A DNA stretch of 6,076 nt from an uncultured Phycisphaerae bacterium (GCA_937995495.1 CALKKA010000171.1:1-6076); one strand, 5' to 3'; positions 1 to 5,917 are shown, counted from the stretch's first letter. Translations and numbers: made by a program. Notes: generated by a model not told the origin, from the letters alone.

Positions 1-645
1 CTCATCGAGCAACTCGATCGCTTTTTCCAATTCTTCATTGGTTCCGAGGTCTTCCTCAGGCGATACAATTGTATCATCTTCGATCGCTTCGTCAAGGCCG
101 GCGTTCTGTTCGGATGAATCGTGCTGAAACCCCGTATCCACCACCGTAACGATCTCCCGGATCGCACGCGCCTTTTTCAGCGGCACTTTCATCGCCGTCG
201 CCATTTCATCCAGACTTACCGTGCGGCCCAGCCGGGCTTCCTGCTCGGCATACACCTGACGCCACTGGTTGATCAACTCAACCATGTAGGTCGGGATATG
301 GATCGGCTGGGAGTTGCTCAGAATCGCCCGCTTGATCGACTGCTTGATCCACCAGGATGAATAGGTGCTGAACCGCACCCCATGGTCGGGGTCAAACGTA
401 TCAACCGCCCGCAGCAGGCCCAGATTACCCTCTTCAATGAGGTCACCCAGGGTCAGACCGCGGCCGGAGAACTTTTTGGCGATGTTAACGACGAGGCGAA
501 GATTGCTGCGGACAAGCTGGTCACGGGCACCGGGGTCATTTTCGTCAAGGACCGCCGTGGACAGGGCCTTCTCCTGCTCCCAGGTCAGCAGCGGAGCCTC
601 ATTAATTTCCGTCAGATATTCTTTAATCGTTGCATCAAAAGCCAT
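1..645 (-). CDS. RNA polymerase sigma factor, sigma-70 family, 3' end cut off by the window
   Basis: This is a primary-type sigma factor that directs RNA polymerase to promoters. 215 residues are visible and the frame runs off the left edge. Region 1.2 covers about residues 6-38. Region 2 covers about 44-118, with the core-binding helix (GDLIEEGNLGLLRAV, 67-81) and the promoter-melting and -10 recognition segment (RFSTYSSWWIKQSIKRAI, 91-108; paired Trp98/Trp99). Region 3 covers about 119-200. Region 4, which reads the -35 box, must lie outside the window. There is no region 1.1, so the protein resembles the short RpoD/SigA-like factors of Planctomycetota rather than a long RpoD. The start is ATG at 645-643, with AGGAG (654-658) eight bases upstream. 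It lies 160 bases downstream of rpsA on the same strand and may be co-transcribed with it. Family assignment is secure; whether it is the housekeeping or an alternative factor is not. Confidence 0.95.
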   Translation of the reverse strand, partial: MAFDATIKEYLTEINEAPLLTWEQEKALSTAVLDENDPGARDQLVRSNLRLVVNIAKKFSGRGLTLGDLIEEGNLGLLRAVDTFDPDHGVRFSTYSSWWIKQSIKRAILSNSQPIHIPTYMVELINQWRQVYAEQEARLGRTVSLDEMATAMKVPLKKARAIREIVTVVDTGFQHDSSEQNAGLDEAIEDDTIVSPEEDLGTNEELEKAIELLDE

Positions 646-708
646 TGGTATCACTCCTGTCGTGCATTCGGTTCTATTTCGTTGCAACAGGCCCATTTTT
701 ATAGGGCT

Positions 709-744
709 AACAGGGCGCGCCGCTTTCAAGCAACACGCCCTGCT
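709..744 (-). repeat. Strong hairpin between rpsA and the sigma gene
   Basis: Arms at 709-717 and 736-744 pair over nine bases (AGCAGGGCG with CGCCCTGTT on the minus strand, one G-U). An inner four-base stem (GCTT/AAGC, 722-725 and 728-731) is separated from it by a symmetric internal loop. On the minus strand no uridine run follows; the next bases are TAGCCCTATAAAAATGGG. It is therefore not a standard intrinsic terminator. It could be an RNA processing or stability element, an imperfect terminator that tunes read-through from rpsA into the sigma gene, or a dispersed palindrome. The pairing is seen directly; the role is inference. Confidence 0.55.
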
Positions 745-805
745 AAAGTGTATCGACCATTGACCACCCGCGATTAACTCCGCAAGTGATTAATACAACT
801 ATTAT

Positions 806-2611
806 TTACTCTTCCTCTTCAGGGCTCTGAGTCGGCAGCGAGATGTTCAGTGAATCCGGCATCAGCTCACCATCCAGTCCACCGCGACGCTGTGCGGCAT
901 CGGTGTCCTCAATGTCCTTGACCGGGGCTTCCGGAGCAGCCGCACCGCTTTCGGCAGCCTTATCTTCGGCCGCCCACTTCACACGACGCAGGCTCAACCC
1001 GATCTTGCGGGAGTCGGTATCAACCCGAAGGATCTTCACCTCAAGTTCGTCGCCGATCTTAACGACATCCTGCGGAGAATCGACCTTATCATCCGACAGC
1101 TCGGAAATATGCAGCAGCCCTTCCAAGCCCTCTTCCAGCTGGATAAAGACGCCAAAGTTGGTCAGCTTGGTAACCGCACCCTTGACGACCTGACCGGCCA
1201 TATAGGTATTCGGAATAGCGTGTGCCCACGGGTCCTCGGTCAGCTGCTTGATACCGAGTGAGACGCGGTGCTTATCCTCGTCCACTTCCAGTACCACAGC
1301 TTTGAGCTCCTGACCCTTTTGCAGGGCTTCGCCCGGATGATTGAACTTCTTCGTCCAGCTCATATCGGAGATATGGATCAGCCCGTCGATGCCCGGCTCG
1401 ATCTCTACAAAAGCGCCATAGTTGGTCAAGCTGGTGACCGTGGTATTTGCGATCGTACCCACCGGGTACTTCTGGCTGGCCACGGACCACGGGTTGGTCT
1501 CAAGCTGCTTGAGACCCAATGAGATCTCCTGCTTTTCCTTGTTGATATCGAGTACCTGTACTTCGATGTCTTCGCCGAGCGTCAGGATGTCGCCGGGATG
1601 ACCGATGCGTTTGGTCCAGCTCATCTCGCTGATATGGATCAGACCCTCGACGCCCTCTTCCAACCGAACAAAGGCACCGTAGTTCATGATATTGACGATC
1701 TTGCCGGTCACCTTGTTGCCGATCGGATAACGCGCTTCGACATCCTTCCACGGGCTTTCGTTCTTCTGCTTGAGGCCCAGCGAGATCTTTTCGTTTTCTT
1801 TGTCGACGCCGATGACCATGCATTCGATCTCCTGGTCCAGTTCGACCAGTTCGGATGGGTGCGAGATGCGGCCCCAACTCAGATCGGATATATGCAGCAG
1901 GCCGTCTAAGCCGCCAAGGTCGACGAATACGCCAAAATCGGCGATGTTCTTGACAATCCCCTTGCGGAGTTGACCGACTTCGATCTCGGCAAGGATCTTT
2001 TCCTTGCTCGCATGGCGATCTTCTTCGATGATCTTACGGCGAGAGACCACGATGTTGTGATTTTCGGTATCGATCTTGAGGATCTTACATTCGATCTCCT
2101 GACCGATGAAACGGCTGATGTCACCCGGCTTGCGAATATCGACCTGCGAAGCCGGCAGGAACACCGGCACCCCAATATCGACCAGCAGGCCCCCCTTGAT
2201 GCGGCGGCTGACCATCCCCTTGACGACATCGCCTTCGGCATTTTTTTCTATCACGCGTTCCCAACCGCGAATACGGTCGGCTTTTCGTTTGCTCAGCAGG
2301 ATACCGCTTTGAGCGTCCATCTCTTCCAGAAGGACTTCGATTTCCTTGCCGGCAACAATTTCTTCGGGATCATCGAATTCACTGGCTTCGACCATGCCCT
2401 CGCTCTTGAGGCCCAGTTCCACGATCACATCATTGCCCAACCGGGTTACGATCCGACCCTTAACAATGGTACCGGGAGCCAGTGCTTCGACTTGTTTTGC
2501 CAGTTCTTCTTCGAGGAGTTGAGTGTGTTCGGAAGTGAACAGATCGTTGACTTCCTGCTCGAGCAATTCGTTGGAAAGGCCGAGCTTGTTGATGAGGTTT
2601 CTATCTACCAT
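806..2611 (-). CDS. rpsA: 30S ribosomal protein S1
   Basis: S1 helps the 30S subunit capture and unfold mRNA at initiation. The 601-residue product carries six S1 (OB-fold) domains at roughly 46-109, 126-192, 212-281, 296-368, 383-455 and 470-543. Domains 3-6 show the hallmark pattern GAFV/GVFV...G(L/V/I)(D/E)GL(L/I)HIS(E/D)(M/L)S; domains 1 and 2 are diverged, as usual for the ribosome-docking repeats. Length and domain number match full-length bacterial S1. The last ~57 residues are an Ala/Glu-rich low-complexity tail ending in an acidic EEEE, probably disordered. The start is ATG at 2611-2609, with AGGAG at 2621-2625 nine bases upstream. It follows ispH by 154 bases on the same strand. Because a terminator lies in that gap, rpsA probably has its own promoter; I see only weak candidates there (TTGAGG with TAAATG at a short 15-base spacing). 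Repeated S1 codons make the long antisense frames over this gene spurious. Confidence 0.97.
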   Translation of the reverse strand: MVDRNLINKLGLSNELLEQEVNDLFTSEHTQLLEEELAKQVEALAPGTIVKGRIVTRLGNDVIVELGLKSEGMVEASEFDDPEEIVAGKEIEVLLEEMDAQSGILLSKRKADRIRGWERVIEKNAEGDVVKGMVSRRIKGGLLVDIGVPVFLPASQVDIRKPGDISRFIGQEIECKILKIDTENHNIVVSRRKIIEEDRHASKEKILAEIEVGQLRKGIVKNIADFGVFVDLGGLDGLLHISDLSWGRISHPSELVELDQEIECMVIGVDKENEKISLGLKQKNESPWKDVEARYPIGNKVTGKIVNIMNYGAFVRLEEGVEGLIHISEMSWTKRIGHPGDILTLGEDIEVQVLDINKEKQEISLGLKQLETNPWSVASQKYPVGTIANTTVTSLTNYGAFVEIEPGIDGLIHISDMSWTKKFNHPGEALQKGQELKAVVLEVDEDKHRVSLGIKQLTEDPWAHAIPNTYMAGQVVKGAVTKLTNFGVFIQLEEGLEGLLHISELSDDKVDSPQDVVKIGDELEVKILRVDTDSRKIGLSLRRVKWAAEDKAAESGAAAPEAPVKDIEDTDAAQRRGGLDGELMPDSLNISLPTQSPEEEE

Positions 2612-2700
2612 AACTAAAATCTCCTGTGGAGTCTGTTTTCAGCTGCAGTCGCGCCCCACATTTACGCAACCCGCTTTTACCTCAATTGACATTAAGGTTT

Positions 2701-2736
2701 AAAAATAAAAGACGCACCGGCTACGCCGCCGATACG
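2701..2736 (-). terminator. Rho-independent terminator downstream of ispH
   Basis: On the minus strand CGTATCGGC (2736-2728) pairs over nine consecutive positions with GCCGGTGCG (2721-2713), two of them G-U, around a six-base loop. After TC it runs into TTTTATTTTT (2710-2701). This is a classic GC-rich stem plus U-tract, 30 bases past the ispH stop codon and about 90 bases before the rpsA start. It should end or attenuate ispH transcripts and partly uncouple the two genes. The T-tract and stem are seen directly; efficiency is unknown. Confidence 0.8.
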
Positions 2737-2765
2737 ATTTTAACATTCCATTACACTGCGTTTTT

Positions 2766-3605
2766 TCACGCCGGCTCAAAGCTCTCGAGGTTCCGCACAA
2801 ACTCTGCGACCACATCATCCGGGGTCGAAGCGCCCGCCGTCACCCCTGCCATTGCCTTGCCGGAGAGACAGTTTTTATCAAGTTCGGCCCAATTTTGCAA
2901 GTGATAAGTCTGGTGATTGTGTTTTTTGCACAATTCGGCCAGTTTTCGGGTATTGGCACTCCGCAGACCCCCTAAAACGAACATCACATCCACCTGCCGG
3001 CACAGCTTCACCGCGGCGGTCTGCCGGTCCATCGTCTCCCGACACAGCGTATTGATGATCTTGATCTCAGAGAACCCCTTGCGGGAGATCGCGGCCACCA
3101 TATCCGCAAAATGATCCGGGCTTTCCGTCGTCTGACAAATAACACCTAACTTCTTACTTAGATTGAGCTTATCAAGGTCTTCCGGGGTCCCGACCACCTT
3201 CATGTTATCCGTCGACCCGACAACGGCCTTCACTTCCGGATGGCCCTCATCGCCGATCATCACGACCTCATAGCCCTCGTCATTGAGCTGCCGGGCGATC
3301 TTTTGCACCCGCTTGACCAGAACACATGTGGCATCCACGATTTTAAGCCCTTTTTCGCGGATCTGGTCCAGTTCCGCCAGCGTGGCCCCGTGCGAACGGA
3401 TCAAAACCGTCCCCGAATCGATCGTCTCGATGGATTCGACCGTACTCAGCCCCGCCTCGGAAAGCTGATTGACCATGTCTTCATTATGGATAATATGCCC
3501 CAGGCTGTAGACCCTGTCATCATCCGTCAGCGTTTTTTGGGCCAGGTTGATCGCCGCCCGCACACCGGGACAAAACCCGCATTTTTCCGCTACCAATACT
3601 TTCAT
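2766..3605 (-). CDS. ispH: 4-hydroxy-3-methylbut-2-enyl diphosphate reductase
   Basis: IspH (LytB) is the last enzyme of the cytosolic MEP pathway. It reduces HMBPP to IPP and DMAPP with an iron-sulfur cluster. The 279-residue product is short but complete. The three cluster cysteines are present: Cys12 (CGFCPGV), Cys94 (DATC) and Cys188 (NTLC). Substrate-site residues are also visible: His40 (HIIHN), His72 (SHGA), His122 and Glu124 (GHPEV), Thr159/Thr160 (QTT), Ser217 and Asn219 (SANT), and Ser260 (TAGAS). Two departures from the usual text: the common DATCPLV reads DATCVLV, and Cys9 adds a fourth cysteine near the first ligand. The start is ATG at 3605-3603 behind AGGA (3614-3611) with a five-base spacing. 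It heads the ispH-rpsA-sigma gene string. IspH and S1 adjacency, and even fusion, is known in other bacteria such as clostridia, so the neighbourhood supports both calls. Confidence 0.97.
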   Translation of the reverse strand: MKVLVAEKCGFCPGVRAAINLAQKTLTDDDRVYSLGHIIHNEDMVNQLSEAGLSTVESIETIDSGTVLIRSHGATLAELDQIREKGLKIVDATCVLVKRVQKIARQLNDEGYEVVMIGDEGHPEVKAVVGSTDNMKVVGTPEDLDKLNLSKKLGVICQTTESPDHFADMVAAISRKGFSEIKIINTLCRETMDRQTAAVKLCRQVDVMFVLGGLRSANTRKLAELCKKHNHQTYHLQNWAELDKNCLSGKAMAGVTAGASTPDDVVAEFVRNLESFEPA

Positions 3606-3620
3606 TGTATTCCTAAATTA

Positions 3621-3633
3621 TGGTTCTGAACCA
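3621..3633. repeat. Palindrome in the ispH leader
   Basis: TGGTTCTGAACCA is a perfect 6+1+6 palindrome whose near edge is 16 bases upstream of the ispH start codon. It overlaps a second short inverted repeat, CCAA/TTGG (3631-3634 and 3640-3643). It could be an operator half-site pair or a small leader hairpin close to the ribosome binding site. No regulator is identifiable from the sequence. Confidence 0.4.
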
Positions 3634-3707
3634 ATCAAGTTGGCCGTCCCCCTTAAGAGATATCTGTAACCTTCTATTTTAAAAAGCGTTATGTGACATC
3701 TCTATCA

Positions 3708-3736
3708 ATTGCACTTTCGAAAAAAATGCCTGTCAA
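3708..3736 (-). promoter_or_regulatory. ispH: Candidate promoter for ispH
   Basis: On the minus strand a perfect TTGACA (3736-3731) is followed after 17 bases by TGCAAT (3713-3708), which matches four of six positions of TATAAT. The spacer contains a seven-base T run. Transcription would start near 3701, leaving an untranslated leader of roughly 96 bases that includes the 3621-3633 palindrome. The boxes are seen directly; activity is inferred, and AT-rich DNA produces such matches by chance. Confidence 0.4.
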
Positions 3737-4016
3737 TCCAATCTTCTGTTCGTGCCATCAACCGTGTCAACCTCTTTTAAGAAATGGGTTCGTTTGGTAA
3801 TTTTACGTTTTTGAGGCCTCAGCAGGACTTTCTTAGAGTAACTACAACTCAAGCGCCCCATCCTACAAGCCGGAGCCCAAGACTTCAAGCTTTTGCTTAA
3901 TATTGCCCTCCCAAAAAAAGCAACGGTTCCAGTCCTCTGCAATCAGATATCAGCCCTCGGCTAACTGCTAAAAGCTCATCGCTCTATTCTAATCTTTTAG
4001 CAGGTTTTGAAAACTC
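3737..4016. other. AT-rich stretch with no credible gene
   Basis: This is the core of a ~670-base gap between the divergently transcribed ispH and the 4280 operon. The only open frame of note is 69 codons on the minus strand (3942-3733). It begins with TTG, has no ribosome binding site, and has a composition typical of non-coding DNA. It contains the string ITKRTHF, which from memory resembles short repeat-derived frames seen in Planctomycetota intergenic DNA, so it may be a decayed dispersed repeat. No tRNA-like cloverleaf or CRISPR array is visible. Confidence 0.5.
3965..4003. repeat. Perfect 10-bp inverted repeat, terminator-like on the plus strand
   Basis: CTGCTAAAAG (3965-3974) and CTTTTAGCAG (3994-4003) are exact reverse complements separated by 19 bases. 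On the plus strand GTTTTG follows directly, and GTTTTGAAAAC (4004-4014) is itself a small palindrome. It lies immediately left of direct repeat copy A. No annotated gene ends here, so it is either a remnant terminator of a lost gene, the edge of a small mobile or repeat element, or a folded non-coding RNA. The match is exact; the role is unknown. Confidence 0.55.
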
Positions 4017-4120
4017 GACTTCATTCTTCATTCTATAATTCTCAATTTAGCGACCCGGCTATTTCATGCATAGGGTAAAAACTTTGACTTTCTGAGTTTT
4101 TTTTATAGATACTCACAGAA
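4017..4120. repeat. Direct repeat copy A, left of the three-gene operon
   Basis: This copy matches 5965-6066 in the same orientation. Over the core (4041-4120 against 5988-6066) I count about 60 identical bases of 79 aligned, with one single-base gap. The best blocks are CTCAATTTAG, the nine-base AGGGTAAAA, GATACT and CAGAA. Upstream of the core both copies have a degenerate ATTCT-type tandem run (TTCATTCTTCATTCT here). ACCC/GGGT in this copy and ATCC/GGGT in the other can both pair, a weak hint of conserved RNA or DNA structure. Confidence 0.75.
4084..4113 (+). promoter_or_regulatory. Possible distal promoter inside repeat copy A
   Basis: TTGACT (4084-4089) and GATACT (4108-4113) are 18 bases apart across a T-rich spacer. 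The second repeat copy has TTTACT (6031-6036) and GATACT (6054-6059) with a 17-base T-rich spacer. Conservation of both boxes while the spacer diverges is what a duplicated promoter would look like. If used here it would give a leader of about 160 bases before the 4280 gene. Speculative. Confidence 0.3.
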
Positions 4121-4147
4121 TTTATCTGGTTTGTAATTTGACGGGAA

Positions 4148-4171
4148 GAGGCGCACCTTAAATAAGGCCTC
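4148..4171 (+). repeat. Hairpin in the region upstream of the operon
   Basis: GAGG (4148-4151) pairs with CCTC (4168-4171), and CCTT (4156-4159) with AAGG (4164-4167). This gives an eight-pair stem with a four-base bulge (CGCA) and an AAAT loop. No U-tract follows directly; an eight-base T run occurs at 4219-4226, too far to act as its tail. It would matter only if transcription starts upstream, for example in repeat copy A. Confidence 0.4.
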
Positions 4172-4245
4172 TAAGCTATTACCAGACGCCCCTCTCCTCT
4201 AATCCAAATAAAATCAGGTTTTTTTTATAAATATCAAAATAATAT

Positions 4246-4273
4246 TTGACATTACTGTTTTATATGATAATTT
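4246..4273 (+). promoter_or_regulatory. Proximal promoter candidate implying a leaderless transcript
   Basis: A perfect TTGACA lies at 4246-4251. Sixteen bases on is TAATTT (4268-4273), and the overlapping GATAAT (4266-4271) fits TATAAT better but at a 14-base spacing. Either places the transcript start within a few bases of the ATG at 4280. The gene has no Shine-Dalgarno sequence, so a leaderless mRNA is a coherent explanation. The -10 match is mediocre. Confidence 0.45.
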
Positions 4274-4279
4274 AATTTC

Positions 4280-4642
4280 ATGAAAAAGAAGTCATTGTCA
4301 ACTCAGTGTCCGTGTTGTGGGCTGAATATGCAGGTTTCAGCGATGAGTTGTACCGCTTGCGGTGTCAAAGTCGAAGGGCCGTATCAGGAATCGGCCTTCA
4401 ATCGTCTTTCAGCGGGTGATCAGCAGTTTTTGCTGGACTATCTGCTTTCCGGATTCAGTATCAAGGCCTTGGAGGATAATACAAACCTGGGCTACGCAGC
4501 GATCCGCTCCCGGTTGGACAAACTCATCAGCAATACCAAGACGGTCATCCGCTCGGAAGATCAGAAAAAAGCCATCCTCGAAAAACTCCGTTCCGGCGAG
4601 ATCACCGTTGCCGAAGCCAAACGAAAACTTGAAAAGCTATAG
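4280..4642 (+). CDS. DUF2089-type zinc-ribbon/HTH putative regulator
   Basis: This is a 120-residue soluble protein, probably a cytosolic DNA-binding regulator. The N-terminus has a four-cysteine zinc ribbon: CPCC (Cys10/Cys13) and CTAC (Cys24/Cys27). Next comes the DUF2089-like segment (FNRLSAGDQQFLLDYLL, 40-56) and a helix-turn-helix of sigma-region-4 type (about 58-85, ending NLGYAAIRSRLDKLI). The C-terminal 24 residues (ILEKLRSGEITVAEAKRKL) form a SHOCT-like helical hairpin resembling the N-termini of the next two products. The start is forced: TAA at 4268-4270 is in frame just upstream, and ATG 4280 is the only ATG before the first cysteine pair, yet there is no ribosome binding site. 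Its TAG stop overlaps the AGGAG of the next gene, so the two are translationally close and surely one operon. The DNA target and signal are unknown. Family recognition is from memory of the DUF2089 pattern. Confidence 0.88.
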   Translation: MKKKSLSTQCPCCGLNMQVSAMSCTACGVKVEGPYQESAFNRLSAGDQQFLLDYLLSGFSIKALEDNTNLGYAAIRSRLDKLISNTKTVIRSEDQKKAILEKLRSGEITVAEAKRKLEKL

Positions 4643-4652
4643 GAGCAGATTT

Positions 4653-4970
4653 GTGGAAACCACAAGTAAACAAGAATTGATGCAGTTGCTCAATGAAGGC
4701 AAAATTGATCAATCCGAACACGAACAGTTGCTGTCAGCAATGCTTCCAAAAAGTCAGAGTAATGACTCCATTAAAAAATCTAAAATGAGTTGCAAGAAAA
4801 ATAAAGTCCTTGCGATTCTGAATACAACAGCCTTCTTATGTTTTTTGATTGCATTGATTATGGCTGTCATCAGTCGTAACCATTTCCAATTTATGATCAT
4901 GGTTGTATGTACATTTTTAGGTGGAGTGAACGCCTTGAGATATTGGATTCGTATTTGGACATTTGATTAA
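4653..4970 (+). CDS. Small two-helix membrane protein with SHOCT-like N-terminus
   Basis: The product has 105 residues and no function I recognise. Residues 1-31 form a charged helical hairpin (TSKQELMQLLNEGKIDQSEH) almost superimposable on the start of the third gene. A basic linker (KKSKMSCKKNK, 41-51) leads into two hydrophobic segments at about 52-73 and 77-97. The N-terminus is therefore predicted to be cytoplasmic, with both ends inside. The start is GTG at 4653: AGGAG (4641-4645) lies seven bases upstream, and the alignment with the third protein (METTSKQELMQLL against MEPTSEQELKQLL) begins exactly there. The in-frame ATG far upstream at 4362 lies inside the first gene and is not used. 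It sits 10 bases after the regulator gene and 24 before the third gene. Possible roles are a membrane anchor or accessory partner for the regulator. It may also be a shortened relative of the third gene that lacks the outer domain. Confidence 0.82.
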   Translation: METTSKQELMQLLNEGKIDQSEHEQLLSAMLPKSQSNDSIKKSKMSCKKNKVLAILNTTAFLCFLIALIMAVISRNHFQFMIMVVCTFLGGVNALRYWIRIWTFD

Positions 4971-4994
4971 GTTTATCATAAAAGGATCAAACCA

Positions 4995-5915
4995 ATGGAA
5001 CCGACCAGCGAACAAGAATTAAAGCAACTCCTCGAAGAGGGCAGAATTACGGAAGAAGAGCATCGGGAACTACTGGAGGCGATTCGGCAGGAGGAGACTG
5101 CGCAGAAACCTGTGGAAAAAGCACCCGAATCCAAACCCCGCACCGGCTATGGCAAAGTGGCATTGATTTTGTTTATTCTGTCTATTGCGCTGCCGGTTGT
5201 TAGCATTCTGCTGTCATTTATTTTGAATGCCATCATGAAGATAAAAATAGTTCTGGCTACCCCGTTAGTTCTTATTGGCTTGTTATGTGCCTTGCTGGCC
5301 TTTATCTTCGGAATCATTGGCTGGAAGACCACTCAGGGAAAGATTGTCACGATTGGAATACCAGTCCTGTGGATATCCGCATTTCTTCTAATTCCTTTAG
5401 GTTCTATATTATTAGCTATAGCTATACCAGTCGTAAGGGGGAAGCGTGTCCAACCCGAATACAAACAAGAACTTCTCAAATCCTATTCACTGGATTCAAC
5501 GGAAGGTGTATTATCGCCTGCTGGTGTAGAGGAGGACCGCAATTTTTTCGCCGAAGGAGTTGGTTCCTTGAAGATTGTTAACGACTCTTTAGACAAGAAG
5601 AGTATTCATTTTTTTGAGACCGGCCCGATGAGTATTCAAAATCAAATACTGATATATTCGGCAAAACTCCGAAGTGAGGGACTTGATGGGAGGGCATATC
5701 TTGAGATGTGGTGTGAGATTCCCGCTAAAGGCGAGTTTTTTTCCCGGAGCATAGAAGCCCCGATTATGGGAACAACTGAGTGGACAACTGTGCAAACCCC
5801 CTTTCGGTTTGAGCATGGACAAAGCCCTGCCAATGTCAAGCTGAATCTGGTAATTGAAGGCTTAGGAGCCGTTTGGGTTGACGATATTAAACTGTCATCA
5901 AGTGCGTTGCATTAG
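4995..5915 (+). CDS. Membrane protein with SHOCT-like N-terminus and carbohydrate-binding-like C-terminal domain
   Basis: The product has 306 residues. Residues 1-31 are a SHOCT-like helical hairpin (SEQELKQLLEEGRITEEEHR). A charged Pro/Glu/Lys linker spans 32-53. Hydrophobic segments lie at about 54-79, 86-110 and 117-147, read as three transmembrane helices. That topology would place the C-terminal half outside the cytoplasm, although RGKR after the last helix fits the positive-inside rule poorly. Residues ~165-301 look like a beta-sandwich of the carbohydrate-binding (CBM/galactose-binding) type: alternating strands, TTEWTTVQTPF (260-270), a VKLNLVIEG strand (281-289), and the terminal VWVDDIKL (293-300), a signature of many such domains. 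No catalytic motif is seen. ATG 4995 has AAAGGA (4981-4986) eight bases upstream. It is the last gene of the operon. A likely role is sensing an envelope or sugar ligand and signalling to the zinc-ribbon regulator; this is inference. Confidence 0.85.
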   Translation: MEPTSEQELKQLLEEGRITEEEHRELLEAIRQEETAQKPVEKAPESKPRTGYGKVALILFILSIALPVVSILLSFILNAIMKIKIVLATPLVLIGLLCALLAFIFGIIGWKTTQGKIVTIGIPVLWISAFLLIPLGSILLAIAIPVVRGKRVQPEYKQELLKSYSLDSTEGVLSPAGVEEDRNFFAEGVGSLKIVNDSLDKKSIHFFETGPMSIQNQILIYSAKLRSEGLDGRAYLEMWCEIPAKGEFFSRSIEAPIMGTTEWTTVQTPFRFEHGQSPANVKLNLVIEGLGAVWVDDIKLSSSALH

Positions 5916-5917
5916 AA

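Noticed and set aside
365..777. Plus-strand open frames of ~130 codons at the left end
   Set aside because: They are antisense to the sigma factor, whose motifs are unmistakable, and have no family resemblance or ribosome binding site.
1970..2617. Plus-strand 215-codon open frame
   Set aside because: Antisense to rpsA domains 1-3; its length follows from the codon use of the real gene.
2682..2710. Plus-strand TTGACA near 2686 as a promoter
   Set aside because: No acceptable -10 box at 16-18 bases and no plus-strand gene downstream; the A-rich run is the complement of the ispH terminator tail.
3733..3942. Minus-strand 69-codon frame as a gene
   Set aside because: It starts with TTG, lacks a ribosome binding site and has no recognisable domain; better seen as non-coding or repeat-derived.
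4362..4652. Upstream extension of the second operon gene to ATG 4362
   Set aside because: It would overlap the zinc-ribbon gene almost entirely; the GTG at 4653 has a good AGGAG site and matches the start of the third protein.
5147..5839. Short minus-strand frames across the third operon gene
   Set aside because: Shadows of a well-supported membrane protein on the plus strand.
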